From contig NZ_CP016076.1 in the NCBI RefSeq assembly GCF_001941625.1, positions 5,130,001 through 5,194,000 of the forward strand: a stretch of 64,000 nucleotides of DNA. The letters run 5' to 3'. Source of the stretch: Actinoalloteichus fjordicus. Its GTDB lineage: Bacteria; Actinomycetota; Actinomycetes; Mycobacteriales; Pseudonocardiaceae. Positions 54,250 through 64,000 of the stretch are shown piece after piece. A model generated the notes under the pieces. That model saw only the letters and a list, made by a program, of their open reading frames with translations. It was not told the origin of the DNA and ran no database searches. Position 1 is the stretch's first letter. Every line of letters starts with the position of its first letter. Position numbers and translations under genes: made by a program.

Positions 54250-57200
54250 GTCTTCTCCTTCACTGTCCAGGCGACCACATAGCGTGGCGCTGTCTCGAGT
54301 TGTCGATCCGTGCCGGATTCGTCGATCATCGCGGTGCGTACGCGATATCTGCGCGAGGCAGGCTGGTGCTGGTCGATGCCCGCAGCGTCCGCTCCCGCAC
54401 GCGGGCGGTCGTCACCTGCGGGCTCACCACTTGCGGGCTCGTCGGCTGCGATCTCACGGTCACGGCGGTCGCCGTCCAGGCCGCCCACCGTCACCTCCAG
54501 GTCGCCGTCCGGCCGGGTCCGCACCGCGAACCGACGAGGACCGCCGGTCAGGCCGGTGCCCTCGGCCTTGGCCACGGCCTCCTTCGCGGTCCAGAACCGG
54601 GTGAACCACACCTCCGCCGACTCGCCGGTCAGCCCGACGAGATCCGCGAGCAGTCCGCGTTCGACGGGGTCCAGAGCCAGTTCGACGGTCGCATCGGATC
54701 GCGGCAGTACCTGCTCCACGTCGATGCCGACCTGCGTGTCGCCCGGCTCGGCGATGGCGACCGCGATCGTGCCGCTGTGGGCGAGGGAGAGCGACAGCTC
54801 CGGCAGCGTCAGGCCGTGCAGTCCCGTCACGTACGGCCTGCCGCTCGCCTCATTGGCCACTCGGATCTCGGCGGGGAACACCCCGTCGGTGCCGACGGCC
54901 CGCAGCCGGTGTCGCACCGCGTCCTTCGCCGCCACCCTGCCGAGCAGCCACTGCCTCCTGACCCGCAGGGGCCGCTCCAGGTACTCCGCCCGTTCCTCGG
55001 CGTTGAGGACGCCGCCGAGCACCATCTGCCGGGTGGGCAGATCCGACCACTGCTCACGCAGCAGCACCCAGCCGCCCGGACGCGGTTCGGAGAGCAGGTC
55101 CCGCTGCGGATTGCGCAGGTACTCCAGGGTCCGTCGATTGTCCGCGAAGACCCGATTTCGCCAGCCGATGATCTCGACGATCAGCTTGCCCGCCACCGTG
55201 AGGCGCAGATCCGCGACGGACTCGGTCTCGCTGATCGAGGTCAACTGGGCGATGCAGTCGACCCTGGTACCCGGAGCGGGGAACGGCGCGTGGTAGCGGA
55301 TCGAGTCCGCAGCCATCGGAAGGGTATGCCGACTCACCGTCGGACTCTGCTGAATCCAATAGCCGAGCAGCTGGGCCGCGCTGTCCAGCAGTACCCCCGG
55401 CACGTCAGAAGCGGTGAGCACCCCCCTGATGTGACGCTCGCCGACCGCCAGGATCTCGCTGACCTTGGCGAAGACCGGTCCGTGGAACATCAGCCGTTCG
55501 GTGTAGAGCTGCTCGGCGCGATGCCAGGGCTCCGACTCCGCCGGAGAGCGCAGCGTCATCGGCGGTGTCGCTGCGGGGTAGTCGTCGGCGACGGTGACGA
55601 CCGCCTCGGCGTGACCGCTGACCTCCACGCGATAGCGATCAGTCTCCAGCGCGGTCGCGACGAGCTGCACGTCGGTCGGTGGTGCTGCGTTGATCAGTCG
55701 TCGCAGCCGCAGCCCGCTCACCTCGACGACCTGGCGGCCGGGACAGGCCTGCCGGACGAAGTCGACGATGTGCGCCACGATCCCGGTGGCGGGCAGGACC
55801 GACTGTCGATCGCGGTCGTCCGGCCAGCCGGGACGCTGCCGGTAGAAGCAGTGATCCCGGAGATGCGGCATCGTCTCGGTGGACACCGTCAGCATCGCGG
55901 TGATGTCGGTGCCGCCCTGCGCCGCCCGAGCCTGCGCCGTGGTCGCCACCAGACCGGTCTCGCGGGCGAGGGCCTCGGCGGCGCCCGGCGGCTGCCCAGT
56001 CGGCTCCTGCTCACTCGGCGACGGCGGCAGCGGCGGCAGGAGGGTCGGGGCGGCGGACGGGGTCGCGGTGGCCACCGGAGCCCCGATCGCCGGATGCTGC
56101 CCCGGAGCAGGCGAGCGGACGACTCCGTCCACACCGGAAGAGTCGGTGGCAGGCGCCCCGGCCGCGACCGAGGAGAGTGCACCGGGACTCGACGACGTCG
56201 CCGAGGCACCGGCCTGCGGTTGCTCCGGTGCCGAGCCGATCGGGACGGCGGAGGCCGCAGCCACCGGTCGGTCGTGGCTCAGGGAGTCGAGCACGGACGC
56301 GGCCCACTCCGCAGACTGCTCGATCTCACCGAGCAGGGCGGTCAACTCCGTCGCGGAGGCCGTCGTTCCCGCCGGTCGACCGCCGATGCCCGCCGCAGTA
56401 CCGATGCCTGCCGCAGTACCGATGTCCGCCGCACTGCCCGCGTGAGGAAGAACAGCCCGGTCGAAGAGGTCGCGAATGGCGGCCCGGCCCTCGGCCCGCA
56501 GTACCAACGGCTCCGGACCCAGCGCGAGCGGCACCGGAGCGAGGGAACGGGTCGACGACGGCGGTGTGTCCGTCACGGGCCTGCGCGCCGTCGGATAGCC
56601 GTCTGCCCAGAGCGCGGCCAGTACCCGGCGGAGCTGTGGCTCGGCGTCCCGACCCTTCTGCGCAGCGGAGATCGCGAGATGTTCGCGTTCGCCCAGGATG
56701 TCGTCGACCAGCGCAGGCACCTGTCCCATTCCCGGCTGCACGAACGCCCGAACGCCTGCCGCGTACATCGCCTCCACCAGCTCGGTGAAGCGAACGGCCT
56801 CGACGAGGTGCCGGATGATCAGCTCTCTCGTCTGCTCGGTCTCGGCGGGGAACGGTGCGGCGAGCGTGGCCGACCACACCTCGACACTGGCGGGGCGCAG
56901 CGTCGCCTGATCGACGTAGGCCTTCAGGCGTTCCGCCAGCGGCGCGAACATCGGGGTGTGTGCACCGGTCCGAAACGGCAGTGCCCAGGCGATGAGTCCA
57001 CGATCGCGGCAGGCGGCCAGGAACGGCTCGACGTCCTGGGCCGGGCCGCACACGATGGTCTGCCGAGGGCTGTTGTCATGCGAGATCACCAGACCGGGAT
57101 AGGCCTCGATCAGCGTGCGGACCTCGCCGACCGGTTCGCCGACCAGGACGAACGTCAGGTCCATGAGCGTGATGTCATCGCGCTGGACGGCCTCGACCAG

Positions 57201-59153
57201 CGACGCGGTCGCATCCTCGCCGATCACCCCGGCGCTGGACATGGCGTTCCATTCGCCGAGGCTGTGACCGGCGATCGCGTCCGGCACCACCCCCTCGGCA
57301 CGCAGGCCTCGATCCAGCTCTCGGCCTGCGCCGAGGATCTCGAGCATGCGGGACATCGGAGTGGACGTCTCGGTTTCGAAGCCGGTCTCCGTCTCGCTGT
57401 CCAGGCCGGGGAAGACGAAGGCGAGCCGCCCGGAGCAGGCTGGCCCGAGCAGCGGTGTCGGAGCGAACCAGATGTCGTTGCGGCCCCGCCAGGCCCGGTC
57501 TGCCGCGATCACCCGGCGGGCGAAGGCCAGTCGTCTCGGTGTGGGGTCGACGATCGCCAGCCTGCACGGTCCGCCTGCCGACGTCTCGGCCTCCGGTGAC
57601 AGCCCGACGCGCAGCACCTCGGCGTCGTCGGCCTCGAAGAGTCGCGCCATGGCGGCCGGATCCGAGGCGACGAGCCGCAGGGTCCGCTCGCCCGCTCCGG
57701 CGTCCTGGGTGCGCGTGATCGCGGCGAACCCGGACCGGCCGACCGAATCCGCCTCCTGCTCCAAGACGACGTGGGCGTTGATTCCGCCGAAGCCGAAGGC
57801 GTTGACCGCGGCCCGACGTGGCACGCCTGCGGGCGACTCCCAGGGACGTGCCTCCGCCAGGGGTCGGAACCGGGTCGCGGCGAGGTCGGGATGCGGCTGG
57901 TCGCAGTGCAGGGTAGGCAGCTGAACCCCGTGATGCACGGCCAGCGCGGCCTTGACCAGTCCCGCGACCCCGGCGGCAGGCATGGTGTGGCCGATCATCG
58001 ACTTCACCGAGCCGATGACCGCCGGATCGCCCGCAGCGGGGCCGAAGACCTCGGCGAGGGTGCCGATCTCGACCGTGTCGCCGACGGGGGTCGCCGTGCC
58101 GTGGGCCTCCAACAGGCCGATCGAGTGCGGCGAACTCGGATCGATCCCCGCTTCGCGCCACGCCTGGCGGACGGCGCGCGCCTGGCCCGCGATGGTGGGG
58201 TTGACCAGACTGGACGACCGGCCGTCGCTGGCCAGGCCGGTGCCTCGGATCACCGCGTACACCCGGTCGCCGTCCCGGCGGGCGTCGGCGAGGCGCTTGA
58301 GCACCACGACCCCGGTGCCCTCCCCGATCAGCGTGCCGTCGGCCCGCCGGTCGAAGGGCCGGATGTGCTCGCTCGACGACAGGGCCTGCATCTGGGTGAA
58401 GACACTCCAGAACGCGATGTGGTGCGAGTGGTGGGAGCCCCCGGCGAGCATCAGATCGCAGCGGTGCCGCTGCAGCTCGCCGACGGCGTGGTCAACGGCG
58501 ATCAGCGACGAGGCGCACGCGCCGTCGACGATGTAGGCGGGTCCCCGCAGATCCAGTCGGTTCGCGACGCGGGAGGCCATCAGGTTGGAGACCACCCCGA
58601 TCGCGTTCTCCGGTTGCTCCGGACGCTGGCCTGCTCGAACATGGCGTGTCAGCTCGGACACCGCGACGTCGTCGAGCTCGGGGAAGATCTCGCGCATCAT
58701 CGACGCGAACTGCGCGGGTCTGGTGATCCGGTCGCTGCGGTCGGTCTGCCTCGTGGACACATAGCCGCCGCGACCGAGGACCACGCCCACACGATCCCGA
58801 TCCGGCAGCGCCCCTTCACCGCCCGCGTCGGTGATCGCGTCGGCGGCGACGCTGAGCACGATCAGATGATCGGGCTCGGTGTCGGCCACCGACATCGGCG
58901 TGATTCCGAAGCGGGAGACGTCGATCTCGGCGAGGTCGTCGATGAAGCCGCCCCGCCTGCAGTACATGGCGTCGGGGCGGGTCCGGCCGACGGCGGCGGG
59001 GTCGTAATAGTCCTCGCCCCAGCGGCCCGGCCGGACCAGGCTCGTCGCGTCGACTCCGTCGACCAGGTTGCGCCAATAGGCGTCCAGGTTCCCGGCCTGC
59101 GGGAAGAGCACGGCCATGCCCACGATCGCGACGCCGTCCGCCGAGAGCGTCAC
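54246..59153 (-). CDS. Iterative type I PKS: KS-AT-DH with fused 4'-phosphopantetheinyl transferase
   Basis: 1635 residues from a GTG at 59153 overlapping the PKS-A stop (GTGA). KS (about 5-465): Cys213 in DGACASSLIA, His351 in EAHGTATP, His389 in SMIGHTMPA. AT-like (about 575-850): Ser631 in AGHSLGEW, His732 in RTGAHTPM; the usual GQG is FPGLDSE, so activity is uncertain. A low-complexity Ala/Ser/Pro linker (about 855-1085) follows. DH/hotdog (about 1095-1340): His1101 in LRDHCFY, Asp1257 in LLDSAAQLLGYW. PPTase (about 1400-1560): GRVAAKDAVR, GIDVE with metal Asp/Glu, FWTAKEAVAKAEG. No ACP in this chain. With PKS-A it resembles PUFA-synthase or enediyne-type logic split over two proteins. 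Confidence 0.92.
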   Translation of the reverse strand: MTLSADGVAIVGMAVLFPQAGNLDAYWRNLVDGVDATSLVRPGRWGEDYYDPAAVGRTRPDAMYCRRGGFIDDLAEIDVSRFGITPMSVADTEPDHLIVLSVAADAITDAGGEGALPDRDRVGVVLGRGGYVSTRQTDRSDRITRPAQFASMMREIFPELDDVAVSELTRHVRAGQRPEQPENAIGVVSNLMASRVANRLDLRGPAYIVDGACASSLIAVDHAVGELQRHRCDLMLAGGSHHSHHIAFWSVFTQMQALSSSEHIRPFDRRADGTLIGEGTGVVVLKRLADARRDGDRVYAVIRGTGLASDGRSSSLVNPTIAGQARAVRQAWREAGIDPSSPHSIGLLEAHGTATPVGDTVEIGTLAEVFGPAAGDPAVIGSVKSMIGHTMPAAGVAGLVKAALAVHHGVQLPTLHCDQPHPDLAATRFRPLAEARPWESPAGVPRRAAVNAFGFGGINAHVVLEQEADSVGRSGFAAITRTQDAGAGERTLRLVASDPAAMARLFEADDAEVLRVGLSPEAETSAGGPCRLAIVDPTPRRLAFARRVIAADRAWRGRNDIWFAPTPLLGPACSGRLAFVFPGLDSETETGFETETSTPMSRMLEILGAGRELDRGLRAEGVVPDAIAGHSLGEWNAMSSAGVIGEDATASLVEAVQRDDITLMDLTFVLVGEPVGEVRTLIEAYPGLVISHDNSPRQTIVCGPAQDVEPFLAACRDRGLIAWALPFRTGAHTPMFAPLAERLKAYVDQATLRPASVEVWSATLAAPFPAETEQTRELIIRHLVEAVRFTELVEAMYAAGVRAFVQPGMGQVPALVDDILGEREHLAISAAQKGRDAEPQLRRVLAALWADGYPTARRPVTDTPPSSTRSLAPVPLALGPEPLVLRAEGRAAIRDLFDRAVLPHAGSAADIGTAAGIGTAAGIGGRPAGTTASATELTALLGEIEQSAEWAASVLDSLSHDRPVAAASAVPIGSAPEQPQAGASATSSSPGALSSVAAGAPATDSSGVDGVVRSPAPGQHPAIGAPVATATPSAAPTLLPPLPPSPSEQEPTGQPPGAAEALARETGLVATTAQARAAQGGTDITAMLTVSTETMPHLRDHCFYRQRPGWPDDRDRQSVLPATGIVAHIVDFVRQACPGRQVVEVSGLRLRRLINAAPPTDVQLVATALETDRYRVEVSGHAEAVVTVADDYPAATPPMTLRSPAESEPWHRAEQLYTERLMFHGPVFAKVSEILAVGERHIRGVLTASDVPGVLLDSAAQLLGYWIQQSPTVSRHTLPMAADSIRYHAPFPAPGTRVDCIAQLTSISETESVADLRLTVAGKLIVEIIGWRNRVFADNRRTLEYLRNPQRDLLSEPRPGGWVLLREQWSDLPTRQMVLGGVLNAEERAEYLERPLRVRRQWLLGRVAAKDAVRHRLRAVGTDGVFPAEIRVANEASGRPYVTGLHGLTLPELSLSLAHSGTIAVAIAEPGDTQVGIDVEQVLPRSDATVELALDPVERGLLADLVGLTGESAEVWFTRFWTAKEAVAKAEGTGLTGGPRRFAVRTRPDGDLEVTVGGLDGDRRDREIAADEPASGEPAGDDRPRAGADAAGIDQHQPASRRYRVRTAMIDESGTDRQLETAPRYVVAWTVKEKT

Positions 59154-62100
59154 GGATTGACCCAGCCCTGCGGCGCGTACAAGACCGAGCGAGCGGTGGG
59201 GTCGCCCCACAGCAGTTCACGGGTCAGCGCGTCGACACCCGCGTCCGGGTCGATCATGTCCAGCCCCTGACGCGCGAACTCGCGACCAAGCTCGTCGGAG
59301 ACCATCCCCCGATGCACGCCGTCGGGCACCCACGGTCCCCAGTGGACGGTGATCGTCCTGGCACCCGTCCGCACCGCATAGGCGTTGCCGAGGGCCTCCA
59401 ACGCGTCGTTGCCCGCCGCGTAGGCCGCCTGGCCGCGATTGCCCAGCACGGCGGAGATGCTGCCGAACAGCACCACGAACCTCGGTGACCTCGGCAGCGT
59501 CGCGAGCGAGGACAACAGCGTCGAGGCGCCGGACACCTTCGTGTCGTACACCCGCCGGAACGCGGCGCCGTCGGTGTGGGCCAGCAGCCGGTCCTCGATG
59601 GTGCCCGCGCCGAACACGACGCCGTCGATGCGGCCGTGCCGGGTGTACAGCTCCTTCACCAGCTGGTGCACCGACTCCGGGTCGAGGACGTCGAGCTGGT
59701 GGTAGGACACGTCCGCCGAGGAGCGGCGCAGCTCCGTGAGCGTCGCGTCGACCTCGCGTCGGGCCAGCACCGCCCTGGCCGCCGCGTCCACCTCCGCCGG
59801 GGAGCCCACGGTGCCGCTGGAGGCCAGTGCGGCCCGTAGCCCGGGGAGGTCCGTGACGCCCGCCGTCGCGGCGGACTCCGGCGTCGTCGACAGCGCGGTG
59901 CGGCCTGCGAGGTGCACCTTCGCCCCGCCCGCGGCGAGCGCGGTCGCCGAGCGGGCGGTGATGCCCCGGCCGCCGCCGACGACCAGCAGGACGGCGTCGT
60001 CGTCGAGGCCGAGCAGCCGGGCCTCTCGCCTCGCGTCCGCGCCCGGCCCCGCTCCCGTCGTCGCGACCAGTCCGAGGTCGGCCCGGATGGGCAGCTGCGC
60101 CCGGCGGGTCGATCCGTCGAGCCGGATGACCGGCGGGTCCGTGCGGCGTTCGCCCAGCAGCTCGGTGAGCACCGAGGCCGCGATCTGCGCCGGGTCGGCG
60201 GCGGACGCGAACTCGATCAGCCGGACGACGGTCTCGGGGTACTCCCGATCCACGGTGCGCATCAGGCCTCGCAGCCCCGCCGCATTGACCGTGGCCGTCC
60301 GGTCGTCGTCATCGGCATGACTCAGCAGCGCGAACCACTTCGGCGGCCGGGCCAGCGCGGCCTTGACCGGACCGAACAGATCGGGGAGCACGGGATCGCC
60401 GATGTCCACCGCGTCCAGTCGGATCACTCCGTCGGCAGGCGGCTCCCCGTCGGGCATCCGACCGCCCGCCGTCCCCAGGAACACCGAGCACCCGTGCCGT
60501 TCCAGCAGGCCGTGCAGCTCGGTTCGCACCGCACCGGGCGCGCCGAAGACCGCGAACCGGGCGCCCGCCAAGGCCTGCGGATCGACCTCGGTGAGCGAGG
60601 CCAGCTCGACGGCGCCCCACACGTGCCGCACCGGCTCCCGGCCGGACGGAGTGGTCTCGATCGGCCGAGCGGCACTCCGATCGTCGCTCGTCGAGACGCC
60701 GTCGGCAGGGTGTCCGACCAGCGGGGTGCGGTCCTCGAGCGTGTCCGGGGCCGTCGGGCTCGCCGCGACCATCGACCGCCGTTGCGGATCAGTGATCGCG
60801 ATGTATCCGGCAGGCGAGGAGTCGCCCGATCCGGCGGGGTCGAACGCGGCGGGGTCGAAGCCGGTGCGACGAGACGTGGCGAGGTCTGCTCCTTCCGGGG
60901 CTGCGCCCGTCGAGGGCTCGCGAGACGCGGACCCTCCGGTGATCGCCGGTTCGGTACCCGCCGGTTCGGGGCTCACCGAGCCGGCCTCGCCGTCTCGGCG
61001 CCGGGTCAGCCAGGCCGCGATCGCGACCGTCGTCCTGGCCTTGGCGAGTTCGTCGACGTCCTCCTCCGGCAGCGCGTCGACGTCGAGGCCGAGCCGGGCG
61101 ATCAGCTCGCCCGCGATCTCGGTCCGCTTGATCGAGTCGATGCTGAAGTCGGCCTCCAGGTCGAGGTCCGGATCGATCAGATCCACCGGATAGCCGGTCC
61201 GCTCGCTGATCACCGTCAGCACCAGCGCATGGACGTCGACCGACGCGGGCGGCACCACCGGCTCGGTCGCGGGCACGGCGGCCGCCGGGACGACCGCCGT
61301 GAGCGGGGCCGAGGGAGCGACCTGCGCCTGCCCGACGGCGGAGACGACAGCGGCGGGACCGGCCTCCGCCGTCCCGACGGCGGCGGGAGCGGCGGCGACC
61401 GAGGCGCTGCCGACCGGTGCAGCAACGATCACGGGCGGAGCCCAGGTGACGCTCGGCGGTGCGGCCGGTCCGGCAGCCGAGCCTGCCCCGAGATAGGTCA
61501 TCAGCACGTCGCGCTGCGCGGCGAGCATCTCCCGGCTCGACCTGAGGAAGTCGGTGACGAGCCGCTCGGCATCGCCTCGGGGTGCTGGGTCGCGTTGGAT
61601 GGTGATGACGTCCTCCTGGATACGTCGGGCCGGTCGAAGCCCGTCGGGAAGGTGCGCGCCCTCGATCGTGCGGACCGAACGCCCGTCCACGGCCCAGCCG
61701 GGGCGCTGCGGCGGGACGTCACTCGTGGTCCCGGCTCCGGGCCCGATGAGCGTTCGGAGGTTCGCGGCGACCGCGCGGTCGCCCGCCCGCGCACCCCGCA
61801 CCGCAGCGGCGGGCGTGATGACGCGGGCACCACGCCCGGCGGTCAGCCCGGCGGCGCGCACCGGGACGCCCGCCACGGCGAGCCGGGCCAGCAGGACGAG
61901 GAAGCCGCCGAGGCCGGGGCGCGAGTCCGCACCGGACGCCGCCAGATGCGGTCGGTCACCCAGCACCGCCGCCGTCAGACGGGTGAGGACGGTGCCCGGC
62001 CCTGCCTCGACGAAGACTCGGGCGCCTGCCTCGTACATCGCCTCGATCTGGTCCGCGAAGCGCACCGGGGCCGCGAGCTGCGCGGCGAGTTCCGCGCCCA

Positions 62101-64000
62101 CCCGGGCGGGGTCCGCCGGGTAGCGGTCCGCGGTGCGGTTCGACCAGACGGGAAGCTCCGCCCGCCCGAACCGCCGATCAGCCAGCGCCGCGCCGAATGC
62201 GCGACTCGCCGGGTCCATCAGCGGGCTGTGAAACGCGCAGGCGACCGGGATTCGCCGGGCGCCGAGTCCTGCACCGCGCAGCGCGACGACGGCCTCCCCG
62301 ATCGCCGAGGCCGGACCGGAGACGACGGTCTGGGCCGGGGCGTTGTGATTGGCCACCACGACCTGCCCGGCGAGGGCGGCCGCCTCGAGCACCGAGGCCG
62401 TCTCCGCCGGACCCGCCGACACCGCCGCCATCGCCCCCTCGACGTCGCGGGCGGCGTCGGAAACCGCCTCGGCCCGCTGCCGGGTCACCGTCACCAGGTC
62501 GTCCGGGCTGAGCACCCCGGCGACGCACAACGCGACCAGCTCGCCGTAGCTGTGGCCCGCGACCATCGTCGGGACGACGTCGACGCGCTGGAGAAGTTCG
62601 GCGACGAGCAGTCCCGTGCCGCCGAGGGCCTGCTGCGCCACGGTCGTGTCGGTGACGGCCGCGCGCTGGGCCTGTTCGACGGCCTCGGTCAACGGCGCGG
62701 GCGGGTAGACGACGCAGGCGCCGTCGGGCACGCCGCGCAGATGACGATGCAGTTCGGGGAAGGCGATGAGCAGCGCGGCCAGCATGCCGGGACGCTGACT
62801 GCCCTGTCCGGGGAAGAGCAGCGCCACCTCCGGCGGCGGGCCGGTGCGCCCGAGTTCCGTGGCGCGGAACAGTCCCGAGGCAGGGTCGTCCTCGCCCGCC
62901 GAGGCCCGCCCGACCAACTCGGCCAGCTCGTCGAGGTCCGAGGCGACCAGCGCGAGGCCGACCGGACGATCGTGCTCGTCCTGCCAGGCGGCGGCGGTGG
63001 CCGCGAGGTCCCGCAGGCTCCACGGCCTGCCCGCCCGATCGTTGACCTCGAGGTGCTCCCGCAGCCGCGTCAGCACGCGCTGCAGCCCGGCCTCGTCCGC
63101 GGCCCGGAAGAGGAACAGCTCGGCGGGCCACTCCGCACGGCCGGAGGCGGGCGGCGGCCCCAGCGGATCGGCACGCAGGACCGCATGGAAGTTGATCCCG
63201 CCGAAACCGGAGGCACTGACCGCGCCCGCCCGCTCGGCGGCGGGAACGGGCCACGGCCTGGCCCGGCCGCTCAGGGTGAAGGGGCTCGTCTCGGGGTCGT
63301 AGGCGACGTTGGGGCTGCGCACATGGAGGGTGGGCGGCAGCACTCCGGTGTGCAGGGCCAGCGCCGTCTTGACCAGGCCCGCGAGACCGGCCGCGCACTT
63401 GGTGTGCCCGATCTGCGACTTGACCGAGCCGAGCGCGGTGCCGCCCACCCGTGCGCCCGCCGCACCGAAGACTGCGGTCAACGACGTGAGCTCCGCCGCG
63501 TCGCCCGCCACCGTGCCGGTGCCGTGCGCCTCGATCATGCCGACCTCGGCGGGGGACATCCCCGCCTGGGTGTAGGCCCGTCGCAGCGCCCGCTGCTGAC
63601 CTTCCGCCCTGGGTGCGGTCAGCCCGAGCGCACGGCCGTCGCTGGCGCTGCCGACGCCCTTGATCACGGCGTAGACCCGGTCGCCGTCGCGGCGGGCGTC
63701 GGCCAGCCTCTTGAGCGCGACGCAGGCCGCGCCCTCCCCCAGCACGATGCCGTCGGCGGTGCTGTCGAAGGACCGGCATCGGCCGGTCGGCGACAACGCG
63801 CCCACCGAGGAGAACATCAGATAGTCGGAGATGCCGTTGTGCACGTCGACCCCGCCGCACAACACCACGTTGCTGGTGCCCTCGACCAGTTCCTTGCAGG
63901 CGACGTCGAGCGCGGCGAGCGAGGAGGCACAGGCGGCGTCGACGGTGTAGTTCATCCCGCCGAGGTTCAGGCGGTTGGCGATGCGCCCGGAGACGATGTT
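59150..64000 (-). CDS. PfaA/HglE-like type I PKS: KS-AT-ACP-KR (5' end beyond window)
   Basis: 1616 residues visible; the N-terminus is cut. KS: Cys24 in DAACASSLAALD, a CGGVDVHNGISDYLMFSSV block typical of the PfaA/HglE class, His159 in EAHGTGTV, His199 in SQIGHTKCA. AT (about 390-720): FPGQGSQRPG, Ser484 in AGHSYGEL, His590 in AFHSPLM. ACP (about 920-1000): Ser956 in FSIDSIKRTEI, one copy where PUFA synthases have tandem copies. KR (about 1120-1616): structural half, then VVGGGRGITARSA for NADPH, SISAVLGNRGQAAYAAGNDA with catalytic Ser and Tyr. No DH or ER; DH is on PKS-B. Numbering counts from the window edge. Confidence 0.94.
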   Translation of the reverse strand, partial: NIVSGRIANRLNLGGMNYTVDAACASSLAALDVACKELVEGTSNVVLCGGVDVHNGISDYLMFSSVGALSPTGRCRSFDSTADGIVLGEGAACVALKRLADARRDGDRVYAVIKGVGSASDGRALGLTAPRAEGQQRALRRAYTQAGMSPAEVGMIEAHGTGTVAGDAAELTSLTAVFGAAGARVGGTALGSVKSQIGHTKCAAGLAGLVKTALALHTGVLPPTLHVRSPNVAYDPETSPFTLSGRARPWPVPAAERAGAVSASGFGGINFHAVLRADPLGPPPASGRAEWPAELFLFRAADEAGLQRVLTRLREHLEVNDRAGRPWSLRDLAATAAAWQDEHDRPVGLALVASDLDELAELVGRASAGEDDPASGLFRATELGRTGPPPEVALLFPGQGSQRPGMLAALLIAFPELHRHLRGVPDGACVVYPPAPLTEAVEQAQRAAVTDTTVAQQALGGTGLLVAELLQRVDVVPTMVAGHSYGELVALCVAGVLSPDDLVTVTRQRAEAVSDAARDVEGAMAAVSAGPAETASVLEAAALAGQVVVANHNAPAQTVVSGPASAIGEAVVALRGAGLGARRIPVACAFHSPLMDPASRAFGAALADRRFGRAELPVWSNRTADRYPADPARVGAELAAQLAAPVRFADQIEAMYEAGARVFVEAGPGTVLTRLTAAVLGDRPHLAASGADSRPGLGGFLVLLARLAVAGVPVRAAGLTAGRGARVITPAAAVRGARAGDRAVAANLRTLIGPGAGTTSDVPPQRPGWAVDGRSVRTIEGAHLPDGLRPARRIQEDVITIQRDPAPRGDAERLVTDFLRSSREMLAAQRDVLMTYLGAGSAAGPAAPPSVTWAPPVIVAAPVGSASVAAAPAAVGTAEAGPAAVVSAVGQAQVAPSAPLTAVVPAAAVPATEPVVPPASVDVHALVLTVISERTGYPVDLIDPDLDLEADFSIDSIKRTEIAGELIARLGLDVDALPEEDVDELAKARTTVAIAAWLTRRRDGEAGSVSPEPAGTEPAITGGSASREPSTGAAPEGADLATSRRTGFDPAAFDPAGSGDSSPAGYIAITDPQRRSMVAASPTAPDTLEDRTPLVGHPADGVSTSDDRSAARPIETTPSGREPVRHVWGAVELASLTEVDPQALAGARFAVFGAPGAVRTELHGLLERHGCSVFLGTAGGRMPDGEPPADGVIRLDAVDIGDPVLPDLFGPVKAALARPPKWFALLSHADDDDRTATVNAAGLRGLMRTVDREYPETVVRLIEFASAADPAQIAASVLTELLGERRTDPPVIRLDGSTRRAQLPIRADLGLVATTGAGPGADARREARLLGLDDDAVLLVVGGGRGITARSATALAAGGAKVHLAGRTALSTTPESAATAGVTDLPGLRAALASSGTVGSPAEVDAAARAVLARREVDATLTELRRSSADVSYHQLDVLDPESVHQLVKELYTRHGRIDGVVFGAGTIEDRLLAHTDGAAFRRVYDTKVSGASTLLSSLATLPRSPRFVVLFGSISAVLGNRGQAAYAAGNDALEALGNAYAVRTGARTITVHWGPWVPDGVHRGMVSDELGREFARQGLDMIDPDAGVDALTRELLWGDPTARSVLYAPQGWVNP

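Noticed and set aside
54300-57599. 1099-codon plus-strand open frame
   Set aside because: Antisense to the PKS-B gene, with composition typical of shadow frames.

Overview
High-GC actinobacterial chromosome segment, most likely from a Pseudonocardiaceae-type filamentous actinomycete. The grounds are the arg and infC-rpmI-rplT-spoU-pheS gene orders, a mycothiol-dependent isomerase-family protein, type VII secretion substrates with an EspG-like chaperone, and a large iterative PKS. The assignment is inferred from gene content; no rRNA or tRNA gene was seen.

Layout. (1) 1-8.7 kb, minus strand: arginine operon argC-J-B-D-F-R-(gap)-H, then an AAG-type 3-methyladenine DNA glycosylase cut by the window edge. 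Start and stop codons overlap by 1-4 bases at most junctions. argG is absent from its usual place between argR and argH. The argC promoter overlaps ARG-box-like palindromes and seems to give a leaderless mRNA. (2) 8.7-13.2 kb: an accessory patch with a SigG/SigX5-like ECF sigma factor, a decayed alpha/beta hydrolase, an NTF2-like protein and a broken YeiH-type exporter. (3) 13.2-22.9 kb: pheT, pheS, spoU, rplT, rpmI and infC (minus strand), interrupted by a plus-strand DUF262-HipA pair that ends in a strong terminator. infC appears to start with ATC and spoU with CTG. (4) 22.9-32.5 kb: mostly housekeeping genes, namely DUF1844, a membrane protein, uvrA, the mycothiol-family protein, an MBL hydrolase, a lipoprotein and RNase HI with an unusual Cys/His tail.

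(5) 32.7-36.9 kb: the best candidate for a little-described system. It is an overlapping gene pair encoding a degenerate nucleotide-cyclase-like protein and a large protein with an apparently dead P-loop NTPase domain plus helical C-terminus. Both carry the same N-x-x-x-GRD-[LI]-DQS tag, and a 50-residue ORF follows. (6) 36.9-44.3 kb: a secreted endonuclease, then a type VII secretion effector locus (YxxxE protein, PPE-like Gly-rich protein, EspG-like chaperone, YbaB-like protein, EspC-like repeat protein) without secretion machinery in the window. (7) 44.5-53 kb: two GNAT acetyltransferases, a 164-bp MITE-like element, glycerate kinase, an SLC13-type transporter, and a two-component system preceded by a poly-aspartate protein. 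A similar palindrome lies upstream of both the transporter and the two-component operon. (8) 53-64 kb: a PUFA-synthase-like or secondary-lipid-like PKS cluster in one overlapping minus-strand operon. PKS-A is KS-AT-ACP-KR and runs off the window end. PKS-B is KS-AT-DH with a fused phosphopantetheinyl transferase. A free ACP and an alpha/beta hydrolase follow.

All functional statements come from reading motifs and gene context by eye; no database search was run.
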